This document shows, in pieces, positions 41,587 through 50,439 of a stretch of 64,000 nucleotides of DNA. The notes under the pieces were generated by a model. The model saw only the letters and a program-made list of their open reading frames with translations, did no database searches and was not told the origin of the DNA. The translations under genes and the position numbers were made by a program. The stretch comes from Devosia submarina (GTDB lineage: Bacteria > Pseudomonadota > Alphaproteobacteria > Rhizobiales > Devosiaceae). The DNA is taken from NCBI RefSeq assembly GCF_003056345.1, contig NZ_PYWB01000004.1, positions 248,001 to 312,000 of the forward strand, given 5' to 3'. Every line of letters starts with the position of its first letter. Position 1 is the stretch's first letter.

Positions 41587-42129
41587 CTATCCCGGCAACC
41601 GAAACCCCGACACCCCACAGCCACTCGCCCGCCAATACGCATCCACCGGCGTCCACCGCCCCCTTGCCTGCTGCTCGACCGCTGCCGCAAATGCCATTGC
41701 CCGGCACTCATCCGTTCCTGCCACCACATGCACCATCTCGTGCAGGATCGTCAGCGTCCGCAATTCATCCGCCCCCGGCGCGAAAAACCGCGGACACAGC
41801 ACCAGCGGAACCGCCCCGTCCCGTGGCGGCACCCGCGTGAACGCCGCAAAGCGCGCGCATTGCCCGCCTTCGTCCGCCTGCATTTCGATTGAAACGCTTA
41901 CCGTGCCGCCCCAGCGTCCCGACGAAAACCGCTGCAAGCTCAAGGCATCCCGATACTCCGCGACATTCACCCCGAAAACCTCGCCCCCCAATGCTGGCAG
42001 CGCCCCCTCGAAACTGTCCAGCGCCGAAGCCAGCGCCCGCTCCAGCACATCACTATTCTGTGCTGTCGCCGGGCCCGCCAGGCTAATCCCCGCCAGCAAA
42101 ACCACAGCCCTCACCAGCGCCCTGACCAT
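41587..42129 (-). CDS. Putative exported HExxH metallopeptidase-like protein
   Basis: Secreted protein of 180 residues with a Sec signal (MVRALVRAVVLLAGISLAG, cleavage after ATA at about residue 22). A possible zinc motif, ILHEMVHVVAGTDECRAMAFAAAVE, has HExxH followed by a Glu/Asp-rich helix, and four cysteines in the mature part could form disulfides. I do not recognise a named family. I start it at the ATG with GGGAG upstream; an ATG six codons earlier is possible. It is divergent from the penicillin-binding protein gene. Confidence 0.65.
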   Translation of the reverse strand: MVRALVRAVVLLAGISLAGPATAQNSDVLERALASALDSFEGALPALGGEVFGVNVAEYRDALSLQRFSSGRWGGTVSVSIEMQADEGGQCARFAAFTRVPPRDGAVPLVLCPRFFAPGADELRTLTILHEMVHVVAGTDECRAMAFAAAVEQQARGRWTPVDAYWRASGCGVSGFRLPG

Positions 42130-42439
42130 CCGCCGCTTATCTCCCATCCAAGAACCACCGCGATAAGCCCACTCACCCCGGCAAAAGCAAGGCGCCCTCG
42201 ACACCTGCCGCCCTGTGTTCCCCCTGCAACACCGCGCCAACATCGGGAAAGCCGCACCATAAACGGCCACAATTCCCCCGGAAAACACGCCTCGTGGCCG
42301 CGTGCGCTGCGCCCCCATCAAACAGGCGCCAAAACACGAGCCGGCCAGCAAAGCTTCACCTTGCGTTCGCGTCCCCGATTCCCAAGCCAGCGGGAACGGA
42401 GTAGAAGCGGCAAGGGGCATTCGAAACTGGGTATGCTTG

Positions 42440-45139
42440 ATGGACTTCCGCATTTCCGCCGATGATCGCGTTGGTGGCCGGCCCGCCAAGGCCACCAAGC
42501 CGCGCGGCACGACCCGCCCTAAGGGGCAGGGCTCGCGCGTCGAGCCCTCCATGGGCCGCTCGGTCGGTGTTTTTGTGGATGACGAGCGCTCCGGCGGCGT
42601 GCCGCCCAATGCACCCCGCGGCAAGGCGCCCAAATCTCCCAAGCCCCCCAAGCGCGGCAAGGCTAAGCTGCCGGCACCCAAGCGCAAGCGCTCGCGCTCT
42701 GGCGGCTTCCTCATGGGCCTCCTCTGGTGGGGCTTTGTGGCGTGCCTTTGGGGCGGCATCGCTGTTATCGGCATTATCGTTTACTATGGCGCCCAGCTGC
42801 CCTCGTCCGACACCTGGGCCATTCCCGATCGCCCGCCCAATATCCGCATTCTGGCGGCCGATGGCTCGCTGATCTCCAATCGCGGCGCCACGGGCGGCGA
42901 AGCCATCACCTATCGTGAACTGCCCTATTATGTCCCCGCGGCGATCATCGCCTCGGAAGACCGCCGCTTCATGAGCCATTTCGGCGTCGACCCCATTGGC
43001 CTTGCCGCGGTGGCCGTTGAATCCATCCGCGCCCGCGACGTCACCCGCGGCGCCTCCACCATCACCCAGCAGGTCGCCAAGAACCTCTTCCTCACCCCCG
43101 ACCAGACCCTGGGCCGCAAGGTGCAGGAAGCCATTCTGGCCGTCTGGCTGGAACAGAACTACACCAAGGAAGAGATCCTCGAGCTCTACATGAACCGGGT
43201 GTATTTCGGTTCGGGCGCCACGGGTATCGAAGCTGCAGCGCAGACCTATTTCGGCGTTTCCGCCCGCAATCTGTCCCTGGGCCAGGCGGCCATGCTTGCC
43301 GGCATCCTGCCCGCGCCATCTGCCTATAATCCCAAAAGCAATCCCGAGCGCGCCATCACGCGCCAGCGCCTTTCGCTCAATGCTATGGCCGAAGAAGGCT
43401 ATATCACGCGCGAAGAAGCCCAGGCCGCCCAGATCGACCCCAGCCAAAGCGTACGCACCCGCGTTGCGGGCTCGGAATCCTATGTCGCCGACTGGGTTGA
43501 ATCCTTGATGACCGCCTATCTCGGCGAAATCAAAACCGACGTTGTCGTGCAGACCACCATCGATTGGAAGATGCAGCGCGACGCCGAGTTCATCGTCAAG
43601 GAAATGGTCGCCTCCGAAGGCCCCAAGCGCGGCTTCAGCCAGGGCGCCCTTGTTGCCATGGATGTGGACGGCACAGTCCGCGCCATGGTGGGCGGCGTCG
43701 ATTACCAGAAAAGCCAGTACAACCGCGCCGTCACGGCCAAGCGCCAGCCCGGCTCAACCTTCAAGCCCTTTGTTTATCTGGCCGCCATGGAAAAGGGCTA
43801 CACGCCCGATACCCTCGCCGAGGACGCCCAGTTCGACTACAATGGCTGGAGCCCGCGCAATGCCTCGGGCAAATATGCCGGCACCGTGACCTTGCGCCAG
43901 GGTCTCGCCTATTCGCTCAACACCATAACGGCGCGCCTTGCGATCGACGTGACGCCCGAAGTCGTGGTGGATGTGGCTGCGCGCATGGGCATTTCCTCGC
44001 CCCTCACGCCTGTTCCCTCCATTGCCCTTGGCAGCCAGGAAGTGAACCTGCTGGAGCTGACATCGGCCTACGCTCCCTTCGCCAATGGCGGCATGGGCGT
44101 CATCCCCAATGTCATCACCAACATCAAGAGCAAGGACGGCGACGTTCTTTATGAAGCTTCCGATGCCGGCCCCGGCCGCGTCATTGCGCCCAATGTTCTT
44201 GCCGAAATGAACGACATGCTCAAGACCGCCGTGGAAGTGGGCACCGGCAAGGGCGCTAATCTCAGCGGCTGGGAATTCGCGGGCAAGACCGGCACCAGCC
44301 AGAACGCCCGTGACGCCCTGTTCGTGGGCTATAGCTCTGCCATGGTCACCGGCGTCTGGCTCGGCAACGATGATGACACCAAAACCACCCTCTCGGGCGG
44401 CAACGTGCCGGCGGCCATCTGGTCCGAATTCATGACCAAGGCTCATTCCGGCAAGCAGCCCGCGCCGCTTCCGGGCGGCTCCTATGAGGGCCAGCTGGTC
44501 GCCCAGCAGGTGATCGACCCCGCCACCGGCCAGGTCGCCATCGATCCCAATACCGGCCAGCCCATGGTGCAATATGTGGATGCCGGCACCGGCCAGCCTG
44601 TCCAGACCGTGACCGATCCGGCCACCGGCCAGCTCATGCGCATCGATCCCGCAACCGGCCAATATGTTGCCGCCGACCCTGCAACAGCCCTTGCCCCCAC
44701 CGGGCAGGCCGGCGTCAGCGATCCCAATGCGGCCTACAGCAATGGCGCCCAGATCGACCCCAATACGGGCCAGCCGATCAACAGTACTGGCGGCTACCTC
44801 GTGGACGCCTATGGCAACCAGATCGATCCAGCCACCGGCATGCCCGTGGGCCAGGTCGTGGGTGGCAACCAGGTCGTCCAGCCCCAGGCCATCGACCCGG
44901 TCACCGGCTATCCGCTTCAACAGCAGAACCCAGGCGTCGGTCAGGCCCCGATCGACGCCAATACGGGCCAGCCCATGACCCTGGTCACCGACCCTGCCAC
45001 CGGCCAGCAAGTCTGGGTGCCCAGCACCCCGGCCCAGATGCAGCCCCCCGCCGACATCATGGTCCAGCCCGCGCCCATCCAGAACGAACGCGCCCAACGC
45101 ACCCTGATGGACATCATCTTCGGCGCCGAGGAAAACTAG
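42440..45139 (+). CDS. Class A penicillin-binding protein (PBP1a-type) with DPxTGQ repeat tail
   Basis: Bifunctional peptidoglycan synthase of 899 residues. A basic Pro/Lys-rich cytoplasmic tail precedes one membrane helix (GLLWWGFVACLWGGIAVIGIIVYYG). The GT51 domain has IIASEDRRFMSHFGVDPIG and GASTITQQVAKNLFL; the transpeptidase has the serine in QPGSTFKPF, the SLN-type SYSLN region and KTGTSQNARDA. Residues about 685-875 form a low-complexity tail with about ten copies of a DPxTGQP-like unit, unusual for this family. It ends with a strong terminator. Confidence 0.92.
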   Translation: MDFRISADDRVGGRPAKATKPRGTTRPKGQGSRVEPSMGRSVGVFVDDERSGGVPPNAPRGKAPKSPKPPKRGKAKLPAPKRKRSRSGGFLMGLLWWGFVACLWGGIAVIGIIVYYGAQLPSSDTWAIPDRPPNIRILAADGSLISNRGATGGEAITYRELPYYVPAAIIASEDRRFMSHFGVDPIGLAAVAVESIRARDVTRGASTITQQVAKNLFLTPDQTLGRKVQEAILAVWLEQNYTKEEILELYMNRVYFGSGATGIEAAAQTYFGVSARNLSLGQAAMLAGILPAPSAYNPKSNPERAITRQRLSLNAMAEEGYITREEAQAAQIDPSQSVRTRVAGSESYVADWVESLMTAYLGEIKTDVVVQTTIDWKMQRDAEFIVKEMVASEGPKRGFSQGALVAMDVDGTVRAMVGGVDYQKSQYNRAVTAKRQPGSTFKPFVYLAAMEKGYTPDTLAEDAQFDYNGWSPRNASGKYAGTVTLRQGLAYSLNTITARLAIDVTPEVVVDVAARMGISSPLTPVPSIALGSQEVNLLELTSAYAPFANGGMGVIPNVITNIKSKDGDVLYEASDAGPGRVIAPNVLAEMNDMLKTAVEVGTGKGANLSGWEFAGKTGTSQNARDALFVGYSSAMVTGVWLGNDDDTKTTLSGGNVPAAIWSEFMTKAHSGKQPAPLPGGSYEGQLVAQQVIDPATGQVAIDPNTGQPMVQYVDAGTGQPVQTVTDPATGQLMRIDPATGQYVAADPATALAPTGQAGVSDPNAAYSNGAQIDPNTGQPINSTGGYLVDAYGNQIDPATGMPVGQVVGGNQVVQPQAIDPVTGYPLQQQNPGVGQAPIDANTGQPMTLVTDPATGQQVWVPSTPAQMQPPADIMVQPAPIQNERAQRTLMDIIFGAEEN

Positions 45140-45150
45140 AAAACGAAAAC

Positions 45151-45176
45151 ATCCCGGCCCCGCGCCGGGATTTTTT
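45151..45176 (+). terminator. Terminator of the penicillin-binding protein gene
   Basis: ATCCCGGC pairs with GCCGGGAT around CCCGC, followed by TTTTT. It lies 11 bases after the stop codon. Confidence 0.92.
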
Positions 45177-45235
45177 ACGCTGACTGCTATGCGCTCAGGG
45201 TCGAGCACAATACGCCCCCACCCCACCTCTCAGAG

Positions 45236-45926
45236 GCCTCACGGTGAGCCCGTCGAACCAGGAGGCCGAGCGAGTGGAGCCCCGTGCACGCCCCCATGAT
45301 TCGACAAGCTCACCATGAGGTCTACTGAAAACCCTAGAACCCGGCACGTCCGGCCGGGTAAGACGGCCTAACCACCTCACCCACCGGCCGTCACCCTCGG
45401 GCTGGACCCGAGGCCCTGCACTTCCCCATCCCACCATAAGTGCAATCCCCTTGGGTCAAGCCCAAGGTTGACGATCGGGCCGGCAACAAGAAATCACCCC
45501 ATTACCCCGACTTCTCAAAGGTCCCCTGATAAGCTCGTTGAACCACAAGGCTGCGCGAGTGCAGTTTGAAGTGCCACGCCCCCATGGTTCGACAGGCTCA
45601 CCATGAGGTCTGCTGAGAAAACGTGGAGCGGAGCATGCAGGGCGCCCAAGCCAAGCGCGGTGATAACGACCGCAGCAACAACTCACCAGCCCCTCCAACC
45701 CACGAGCCCCTCAAAGGCCTCATGGTGAGCCTGTCGAACCACGAGGCCGAGCGAGTGGAGGGTCAGATGCGATGTCCCCGTGGTTTGCCCCACCCCCGAT
45801 GTCATGCCGGCCCTGAGCCGGCACCCATCCTGAGATGTCAGCTTCGGCAAAGTGGACGACCAACCCACCACTCCGCACCCACGACCCCCTCAAAGGCCTC
45901 ATGGTGAGCCCGTCGAACCACGAGGC
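45236..45926. repeat. Dense cluster of palindromic repeats
   Basis: The 800-base gap between the penicillin-binding protein and GNAT genes has no gene but is packed with repeats. Family A copies lie at 45236-45266, 45294-45320 (reverse), 45521-45551 (degenerate), 45582-45608 (reverse), 45717-45747 and 45896-45926. Family B copies lie at about 45387-45420, 45450-45477 and 45796-45839. The tail GAGCGAGTGGAG follows two of the forward family A copies. The spacing is irregular, so this is not a CRISPR array. Confidence 0.85.
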
Positions 45927-45943
45927 CGCTCAAGTGGAGCTTC

Positions 45944-46594
45944 CTACCGCCCGCCCAACCGCGTGCGCTGCATCCCGTTCTCGTCAAAATTCTCCGGCGC
46001 CAGCCAGCGCTCGAACTCCGCCTTCAACCCCGGCCATTCCCCATCGATCATGGAAAACCAAGCCGTATCCCGGCTCTCGCCCTTGACGATCATGTCCTGC
46101 CGGAACAGCCCCTCATACTGAAACCCGAACCGCCTTGCCGCGGCCTTGGATGGCCCATTGCGATTATTGCACTTCCATTCAAAGCGCCGGTAGCCCAGCT
46201 CATCAAACGCGTGCCGGGCAAAAAGGAACAGCGCTTCGGTTGCCAAGGGCGTCCGCGCCATGGGCAAGCCCCAATAGATGCCACCGATCTCAATGGAAGC
46301 ATGCTGGGGAAATATCCGCAGCCATCCCTGCCGCCCCACCGCCTTGCCGGTCCGCTTGTCCACCACCGCAACATAGCGGTCCTGTCCCGCAGCACTCGCC
46401 TCGATCCAGGCCGCCACGGCTGCGAGGCTCTCGGGTGGCTCGGAGGGCAGCCAGCGATAGCGCTCGGCCGCGCCTGGCATGGTGGAAACCTCATAAAGGT
46501 CAGCCGCATGCCGCTGCTCGACGGGCTCGAGCCTGACATAGCGCCCCTCGAGCACGATCCGCTCAGGCGCCCCCTTGGCCGGCTGGACACTCAT
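45944..46594 (-). CDS. GNAT family N-acetyltransferase (RimJ/RimL-like)
   Basis: Acetyltransferase of 216 residues. The fold is recognised from the N-terminal LEGRYVRLEPVEQRHAADLYEV, VAVVDKRTGKAVGRQGW, the acetyl-CoA-binding segment and the C-terminal YRRFEWKCNNRNGPSKAAARRFGFQYEGLFRQDMIVKG, typical of RimL-type enzymes acting on protein N-termini or small amines. The last helix is longer than usual. Its start overlaps the stop of the SDR gene by four bases, so it is the last gene of a queG-SDR-GNAT operon. Confidence 0.85.
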   Translation of the reverse strand: MSVQPAKGAPERIVLEGRYVRLEPVEQRHAADLYEVSTMPGAAERYRWLPSEPPESLAAVAAWIEASAAGQDRYVAVVDKRTGKAVGRQGWLRIFPQHASIEIGGIYWGLPMARTPLATEALFLFARHAFDELGYRRFEWKCNNRNGPSKAAARRFGFQYEGLFRQDMIVKGESRDTAWFSMIDGEWPGLKAEFERWLAPENFDENGMQRTRLGGR

Positions 46595-47460
46595 CGCCGG
46601 GCCTCCCAGATCTGCGCCAGCCCGGCCCGGTAATTGGGATAAAGCAGCTCGATCCCCAGCGCCTCCTTGATCGCGCGATTGCTCACCCGCTTGTTGTCCG
46701 CGTAAAAGCTTCGCTGCATGGGCGTCATCTCTGCTTGATCGAACGCAATGGCGGGCGGCGGCTCCACCCCCATCATTTCGGCTGCATGGGTCACCAGATC
46801 CTGTGGCGGCGCCGGCTCGTCATCGGCAAGGTTGAATGTGCCATCGAGCCGTGCCTCGGCCGCCAGCGCCGTTACCCGGCCGATATCGTCCACATGGATG
46901 CGGTTGAACACTTGTCCCGGCTTGACGATCCGCCGCGCCGTTCCATCCCCAAGCTTGTCAAAGGTCGAACGCCCCGGCCCATAGATCCCCGCCAGCCGCA
47001 ATATAGTGAGCGGCACCCCACGCTCGCGCGCATAGTCGCGCCACGCCTGCTCGGCCAGAACCCGACGATCGGATCGCTCATTGCGCGGCACCAGCGGTGC
47101 ACGCTCATCGATCCACTCGCCCCCGAAATCCCCGTAAACGCCAACCGTGGAATAATAGCACAGCCATTGCAGATTGTCGGCCGCATCCAGATCAGCCCGA
47201 TGGTGCTGCAGCGCCGGATCGCCCTCTGCACCCGGCGCAATCGAGAACACCACATGGCTCGCCGCCCGCACCGCTTCCCCCAGCGTATCCCCCGGCCTTG
47301 TGCCGTCAAACACATGCGCCCCGATGCCCTCCTGCTTTAACCGCAAGGCCTTTTCGGTGGTGCGAACGGTGCCTTCAACGTTAACAGTCTGCTGACATCT
47401 ACGCAGCTGTGCTAACGCCGCGAGCGAGGAAAATCCGAGCCCGAAAAAGAACGCCTTCAT
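46591..47460 (-). CDS. NAD(P)-dependent SDR/epimerase-like protein
   Basis: Extended SDR-like protein of 289 residues. The N-terminal Rossmann loop is GLGFSS (MKAFFFGLGFSSLAALAQLR), a variant of GxxGxxG. YYSTVGVYGDFGGEWIDE contains the conserved Ser/Thr and Tyr of the active-site region, and LRLAGIYGPGRS is a family hallmark. FNRIHVDDIGRV is also typical of atypical SDRs. The substrate is unknown. The start overlaps the queG stop (ATGA), and its stop overlaps the acetyltransferase start. Confidence 0.82.
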   Translation of the reverse strand: MKAFFFGLGFSSLAALAQLRRCQQTVNVEGTVRTTEKALRLKQEGIGAHVFDGTRPGDTLGEAVRAASHVVFSIAPGAEGDPALQHHRADLDAADNLQWLCYYSTVGVYGDFGGEWIDERAPLVPRNERSDRRVLAEQAWRDYARERGVPLTILRLAGIYGPGRSTFDKLGDGTARRIVKPGQVFNRIHVDDIGRVTALAAEARLDGTFNLADDEPAPPQDLVTHAAEMMGVEPPPAIAFDQAEMTPMQRSFYADNKRVSNRAIKEALGIELLYPNYRAGLAQIWEARR

Positions 47461-48593
47461 GCCAATTCCCCTGTCCATTCGACCCGCACTGCCGCATCGT
47501 TTTCCCACGGTTCAAAGGAAAGCCTGAGCATTTCCGCCCGCGCCGGCGCCAGCCGCCGCATGGCCCAGATCGCCGCCCCCCGCACCAGCGGATCTTCGTC
47601 CACAAGCTTTGCTTCGGCCAGTGGCACAAGGCTTTGATCCCTGGAATTGCCTATGGCTATCAACACATTACGCAAAAACCGCCCCAGCCCGATCCGTTTG
47701 ATCGGCGAGCCAGCAAACATCTGCCGAAACCCCTGGTCATCCAGCTGCACCAAATCTGCGAGACGTGGCCGCTCAAGGTCATCCCGCGCCCTGAGCTTTG
47801 CTTCATGGGCAATCGACGCGAACTTGTTCCATGGGCACACCGCCAGGCAATCATCGCACCCATAGATGCGATTGCCCATGGGCGCGCGGAATTCAACCGG
47901 GATCTGCCCCTTATGCTCCACGGTGAGATAGGCGAGGCACCGGCGGGAATCGAGCTGGAAAGGCCCGGGAAAGGCCCGTGTTGGGCACACATCGAGGCAC
48001 CGCGTGCACCGCCCGCAGCTTTGCGGATGCGACTTGTCCACGGGCAGGTCCGCCGAGGTTACAATGGCCCCCAGAAACAACCAGGAGCCAAAATCGCGAC
48101 TGACCAGAACCGTATGCTTGCCCTGCCACCCCAATCCAGCCGCTTCCGCGAGCGGCTTTTCCATCAGGGGCGCTGTATCGACGAACACCTTGACCGCTTC
48201 ACCCGAACGCCGCGCCAGCAATCCGGCTAGTTCCTTGAGCTTGCCCTTGATGATCTCATGGTAATCGCGATTGCGGGCATAAACGGAAATAGATCCTAGC
48301 GATTTCTCCTCGAGAATGCCAAGCGGGTCGCTTTCCGGTCCGTAATTATAGCCAAGCAGGATCAATGACTTGGCTTCGGGCCACAACCCCTTGGGGCTTC
48401 CCCGGCGTTCCGCTGTTTCGGCCATCCATTCCATGTCCCCGTGCCAGCCCGCCTCAAGCGCCTGCCGTAGCTTTTCCGGCAAATCTGGCCGCGCATCGGC
48501 GCCCGCAATCCCGAAACTGCCAAACCCAAGCGCCATCGCCCGCGCGCGCAGCTCGGCAACAAGGTTTTCGGAATTGGGTAGGGCGATGCTCAA
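47457..48593 (-). CDS. queG: Epoxyqueuosine reductase
   Basis: Cobalamin-dependent iron-sulfur enzyme of about 378 residues that performs the last step of queuosine tRNA modification. Two [4Fe-4S] motifs are visible (SCGRCTRCLDVCPTRAF and GCDDCLAVCPWNKF) and a C-terminal HEAT-like part. The catalytic aspartate region is KVFVDTAPLMEK. I start it at a TTG (SIALPNSENLVAEL) because upstream codons translate a truncated family A repeat (RAHHEVC); no ATG lies between this point and MALGFGS, which is too far inside. Confidence 0.9.
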   Translation of the reverse strand: MSIALPNSENLVAELRARAMALGFGSFGIAGADARPDLPEKLRQALEAGWHGDMEWMAETAERRGSPKGLWPEAKSLILLGYNYGPESDPLGILEEKSLGSISVYARNRDYHEIIKGKLKELAGLLARRSGEAVKVFVDTAPLMEKPLAEAAGLGWQGKHTVLVSRDFGSWLFLGAIVTSADLPVDKSHPQSCGRCTRCLDVCPTRAFPGPFQLDSRRCLAYLTVEHKGQIPVEFRAPMGNRIYGCDDCLAVCPWNKFASIAHEAKLRARDDLERPRLADLVQLDDQGFRQMFAGSPIKRIGLGRFLRNVLIAIGNSRDQSLVPLAEAKLVDEDPLVRGAAIWAMRRLAPARAEMLRLSFEPWENDAAVRVEWTGELA

Positions 48594-48596
48594 ACA

Positions 48597-48615
48597 GACC
48601 TCATGGTGAGCCCGC
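48597..48615. repeat. Truncated family A repeat at the queG start
   Basis: GACCTCATGGTGAGCCC is followed by GCACCGGC instead of the second arm. The half-element sits where the queG ribosome-binding site should be; its antisense GAGGTCTG may serve as that site. Confidence 0.6.
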
Positions 48616-48692
48616 ACCGGCAGGCCCTGCAAACCCGGCCCTTCTAGCTCAAAACAAGGCCCGATGCACAATCAAGCGAGCGTGCGGGTGTC

Positions 48693-49370
48693 TCAGAAAT
48701 CCAGATCCGCATAGCCCCGCTGCGGCGGCATCGCGACCACCCGGTCGTTCAAAAGCGTGCGGAATGCCGGGCGCGACTTGATGCGCGAGTACCAGTCCCG
48801 CGTTTCCCCAGCCTTGCCCCAGTCGATGTCGCCCAGATAATCCAGCGTCGACAGATGCGCGGCCAGTGCGAAGTCGGCCAGCGTCATGGTGTGGCCGGCG
48901 AGCCATGAATGATTGGCAAAGAGCCAATTGAAATAAAGCATATGCTCGTTGAGGTTAGCCTTGGCGATCCGCAACACGGCCGGGTCCGGTGTCGCCCCTG
49001 GCTGGTCCCGCTTGATGATCTTTTCTTCCAGGATATAGCGGGTCACTTCATCATTGAGCTTGAAGATCACCCATTCGATCATCCGCCACATTTCGGCCCG
49101 CGCCACCGGATCGGCCGGCACCAGCCCCATCACGACGCTGGGCGTATAAAGATCCTCGATAGTGTGGATATTGGCCAGAACGCCGATGATGGGCTGGTCG
49201 CTTTCGTCCAGCATGATCGGCAGCGTGGCGGCCGGATTGATCTCCAGCAGTTCGGGCGTGCGCAGCCAGGGCTTGATCTCCTCCATGTCGAGCGGCACGC
49301 CATATTCGGCGCACATCAGCCGGATCAGGCGGGAGGATGGATCAAGGGGATGGTGCAGCAAGCTTGGCAT
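48693..49370 (-). CDS. Glutathione S-transferase family protein
   Basis: GST-fold protein of 225 residues. The thioredoxin-like N-domain (PSLLHHPLDPSSRLIRLMCAEYG; cis-proline region ATLPIMLDES) is followed by an all-helical C-domain (NHSWLAGHTMTLADFALAAHLSTLDYLG, the N-capping box and hydrophobic staple of GSTs). The enzymatic substrate is unknown. I use the ATG of MPSLLHHPLD; an upstream extension is Arg/Ser-rich and unlike the family. It is separated from queG by the truncated repeat. Confidence 0.88.
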   Translation of the reverse strand: MPSLLHHPLDPSSRLIRLMCAEYGVPLDMEEIKPWLRTPELLEINPAATLPIMLDESDQPIIGVLANIHTIEDLYTPSVVMGLVPADPVARAEMWRMIEWVIFKLNDEVTRYILEEKIIKRDQPGATPDPAVLRIAKANLNEHMLYFNWLFANHSWLAGHTMTLADFALAAHLSTLDYLGDIDWGKAGETRDWYSRIKSRPAFRTLLNDRVVAMPPQRGYADLDF

Positions 49371-49482
49371 GTGACGCTCATACTCTTTTTGGGGCCGCTG
49401 TCGACTGGCCGCTTGGCGCTTGGGTCGAACAGCGCTAGTGCTTGCCAAAATTCGAAGCCCGATAGGCTGATTAGGGGATCAA

Positions 49483-50292
49483 ATGAACGCCGATCAAGGT
49501 CTTTTTGTGCCGCTGATCCTTGGAATTCTTGAAGGGCTTACTGAATTCCTTCCCGTCAGTTCCACCGGCCACCTGCTTTTGGCTGGCCATTTCTTCGGAT
49601 TGACCCAGCCGACCACCTTTATCGTGCTGATCCAGCTCGGCGCTATCCTGGCGGTCATCACCGTTTATTTCGCCAAGCTGGGCATGCTGCTCCGCGATGC
49701 TCTCCTTGGCAAGCGCTATGCCTGGCAGTTCGCGCTAGCGGTGGTCCTGGCCTGCCTGCCGGCCGTGGTCACCGGCGTCCTGCTGCGCGATTTCATCCAG
49801 GGTGACCTCTGGGAATCCGCCATGCTGATCTGCATCACGCTGCTGGTCGGCGGCGTGGTCCTCCTCATCGTCGACCGGCTGCCCCTGCAGCCGCGCTATG
49901 ATGATATCTATCGCTTTCCCTGGCATTTGGCGCTGATCATCGGCCTGTTCCAGATGCTCTCGCTAGTGCCCGGCGTCTCGCGCTCTGGCTCCACCGTCGT
50001 GGGCGGCATGCTGTTTGGCGCCAGCAAGCGCGCCGCTGCCGAGTTCACCTTCTTTATCGCCCTGCCGATCATGGTCGGCGCCTTCGGCTATGATCTCTAT
50101 AAAAGCCGCGACCTGATCGACGCTTCCATTGCCCTCAATGTCGCTATTGGCTTTGCCGCCGCCTTTGTCGCCGGGGCCCTGGTCGTGCGGTACCTGCTGA
50201 GCTTCGTCAGCCGCTATGGCTTTGCCCCCTTCGCCTGGTGGCGCATCGCCGTCGGCGGCGCCGGCCTCGTCGCGCTCTTTGTCATGCGCTAG
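49483..50292 (+). CDS. uppP: Undecaprenyl-diphosphatase
   Basis: BacA/UppP-type membrane pyrophosphatase of 269 residues recycling the undecaprenyl carrier for peptidoglycan synthesis. The two signature loops are GLTEFLPVSSTGHL (near the N-terminus) and PGVSRSGSTVVGGML. About eight hydrophobic helices fit the family. It is divergent from the GST gene and overlaps no neighbour. It confers bacitracin tolerance when abundant in E. coli. Confidence 0.95.
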   Translation: MNADQGLFVPLILGILEGLTEFLPVSSTGHLLLAGHFFGLTQPTTFIVLIQLGAILAVITVYFAKLGMLLRDALLGKRYAWQFALAVVLACLPAVVTGVLLRDFIQGDLWESAMLICITLLVGGVVLLIVDRLPLQPRYDDIYRFPWHLALIIGLFQMLSLVPGVSRSGSTVVGGMLFGASKRAAAEFTFFIALPIMVGAFGYDLYKSRDLIDASIALNVAIGFAAAFVAGALVVRYLLSFVSRYGFAPFAWWRIAVGGAGLVALFVMR

Positions 50293-50325
50293 CCGCCAAC
50301 TGCAGAGACCTCATAACCCGCAGTA

Positions 50326-50417
50326 GACCTCATCCTGAGCCTACCGAAGGACGAGGTCGTGGCACGCACGCGTCCGCTCCTCCCGACCTCATGGTTCGGC
50401 AAGCTCACCATGAGGCC
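50326..50417. repeat. Two family A repeats between uppP and lolA
   Basis: The first copy is variant (GACCTCATCCTGAGCCTACC, then GAAGGACGAGGTC; 50326-50358). The second is in reverse orientation (GACCTCATGGTTCGGCAAGC, then TCACCATGAGGCC; 50385-50417). They separate convergent genes. Confidence 0.8.
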
Positions 50418-50439
50418 TCCGGGATAGTCTAAGCCAAGC

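Noticed and set aside
43754..45226. 490-codon leftward frame across the penicillin-binding protein repeats
   Set aside because: The apparent repeats in it merely mirror the DPxTGQ codons; no promoter or binding site is evident.
45236..45926. Possible CRISPR array
   Set aside because: Repeat units are palindromes in both orientations with irregular spacing and no unique spacers of constant length; no cas genes are nearby.
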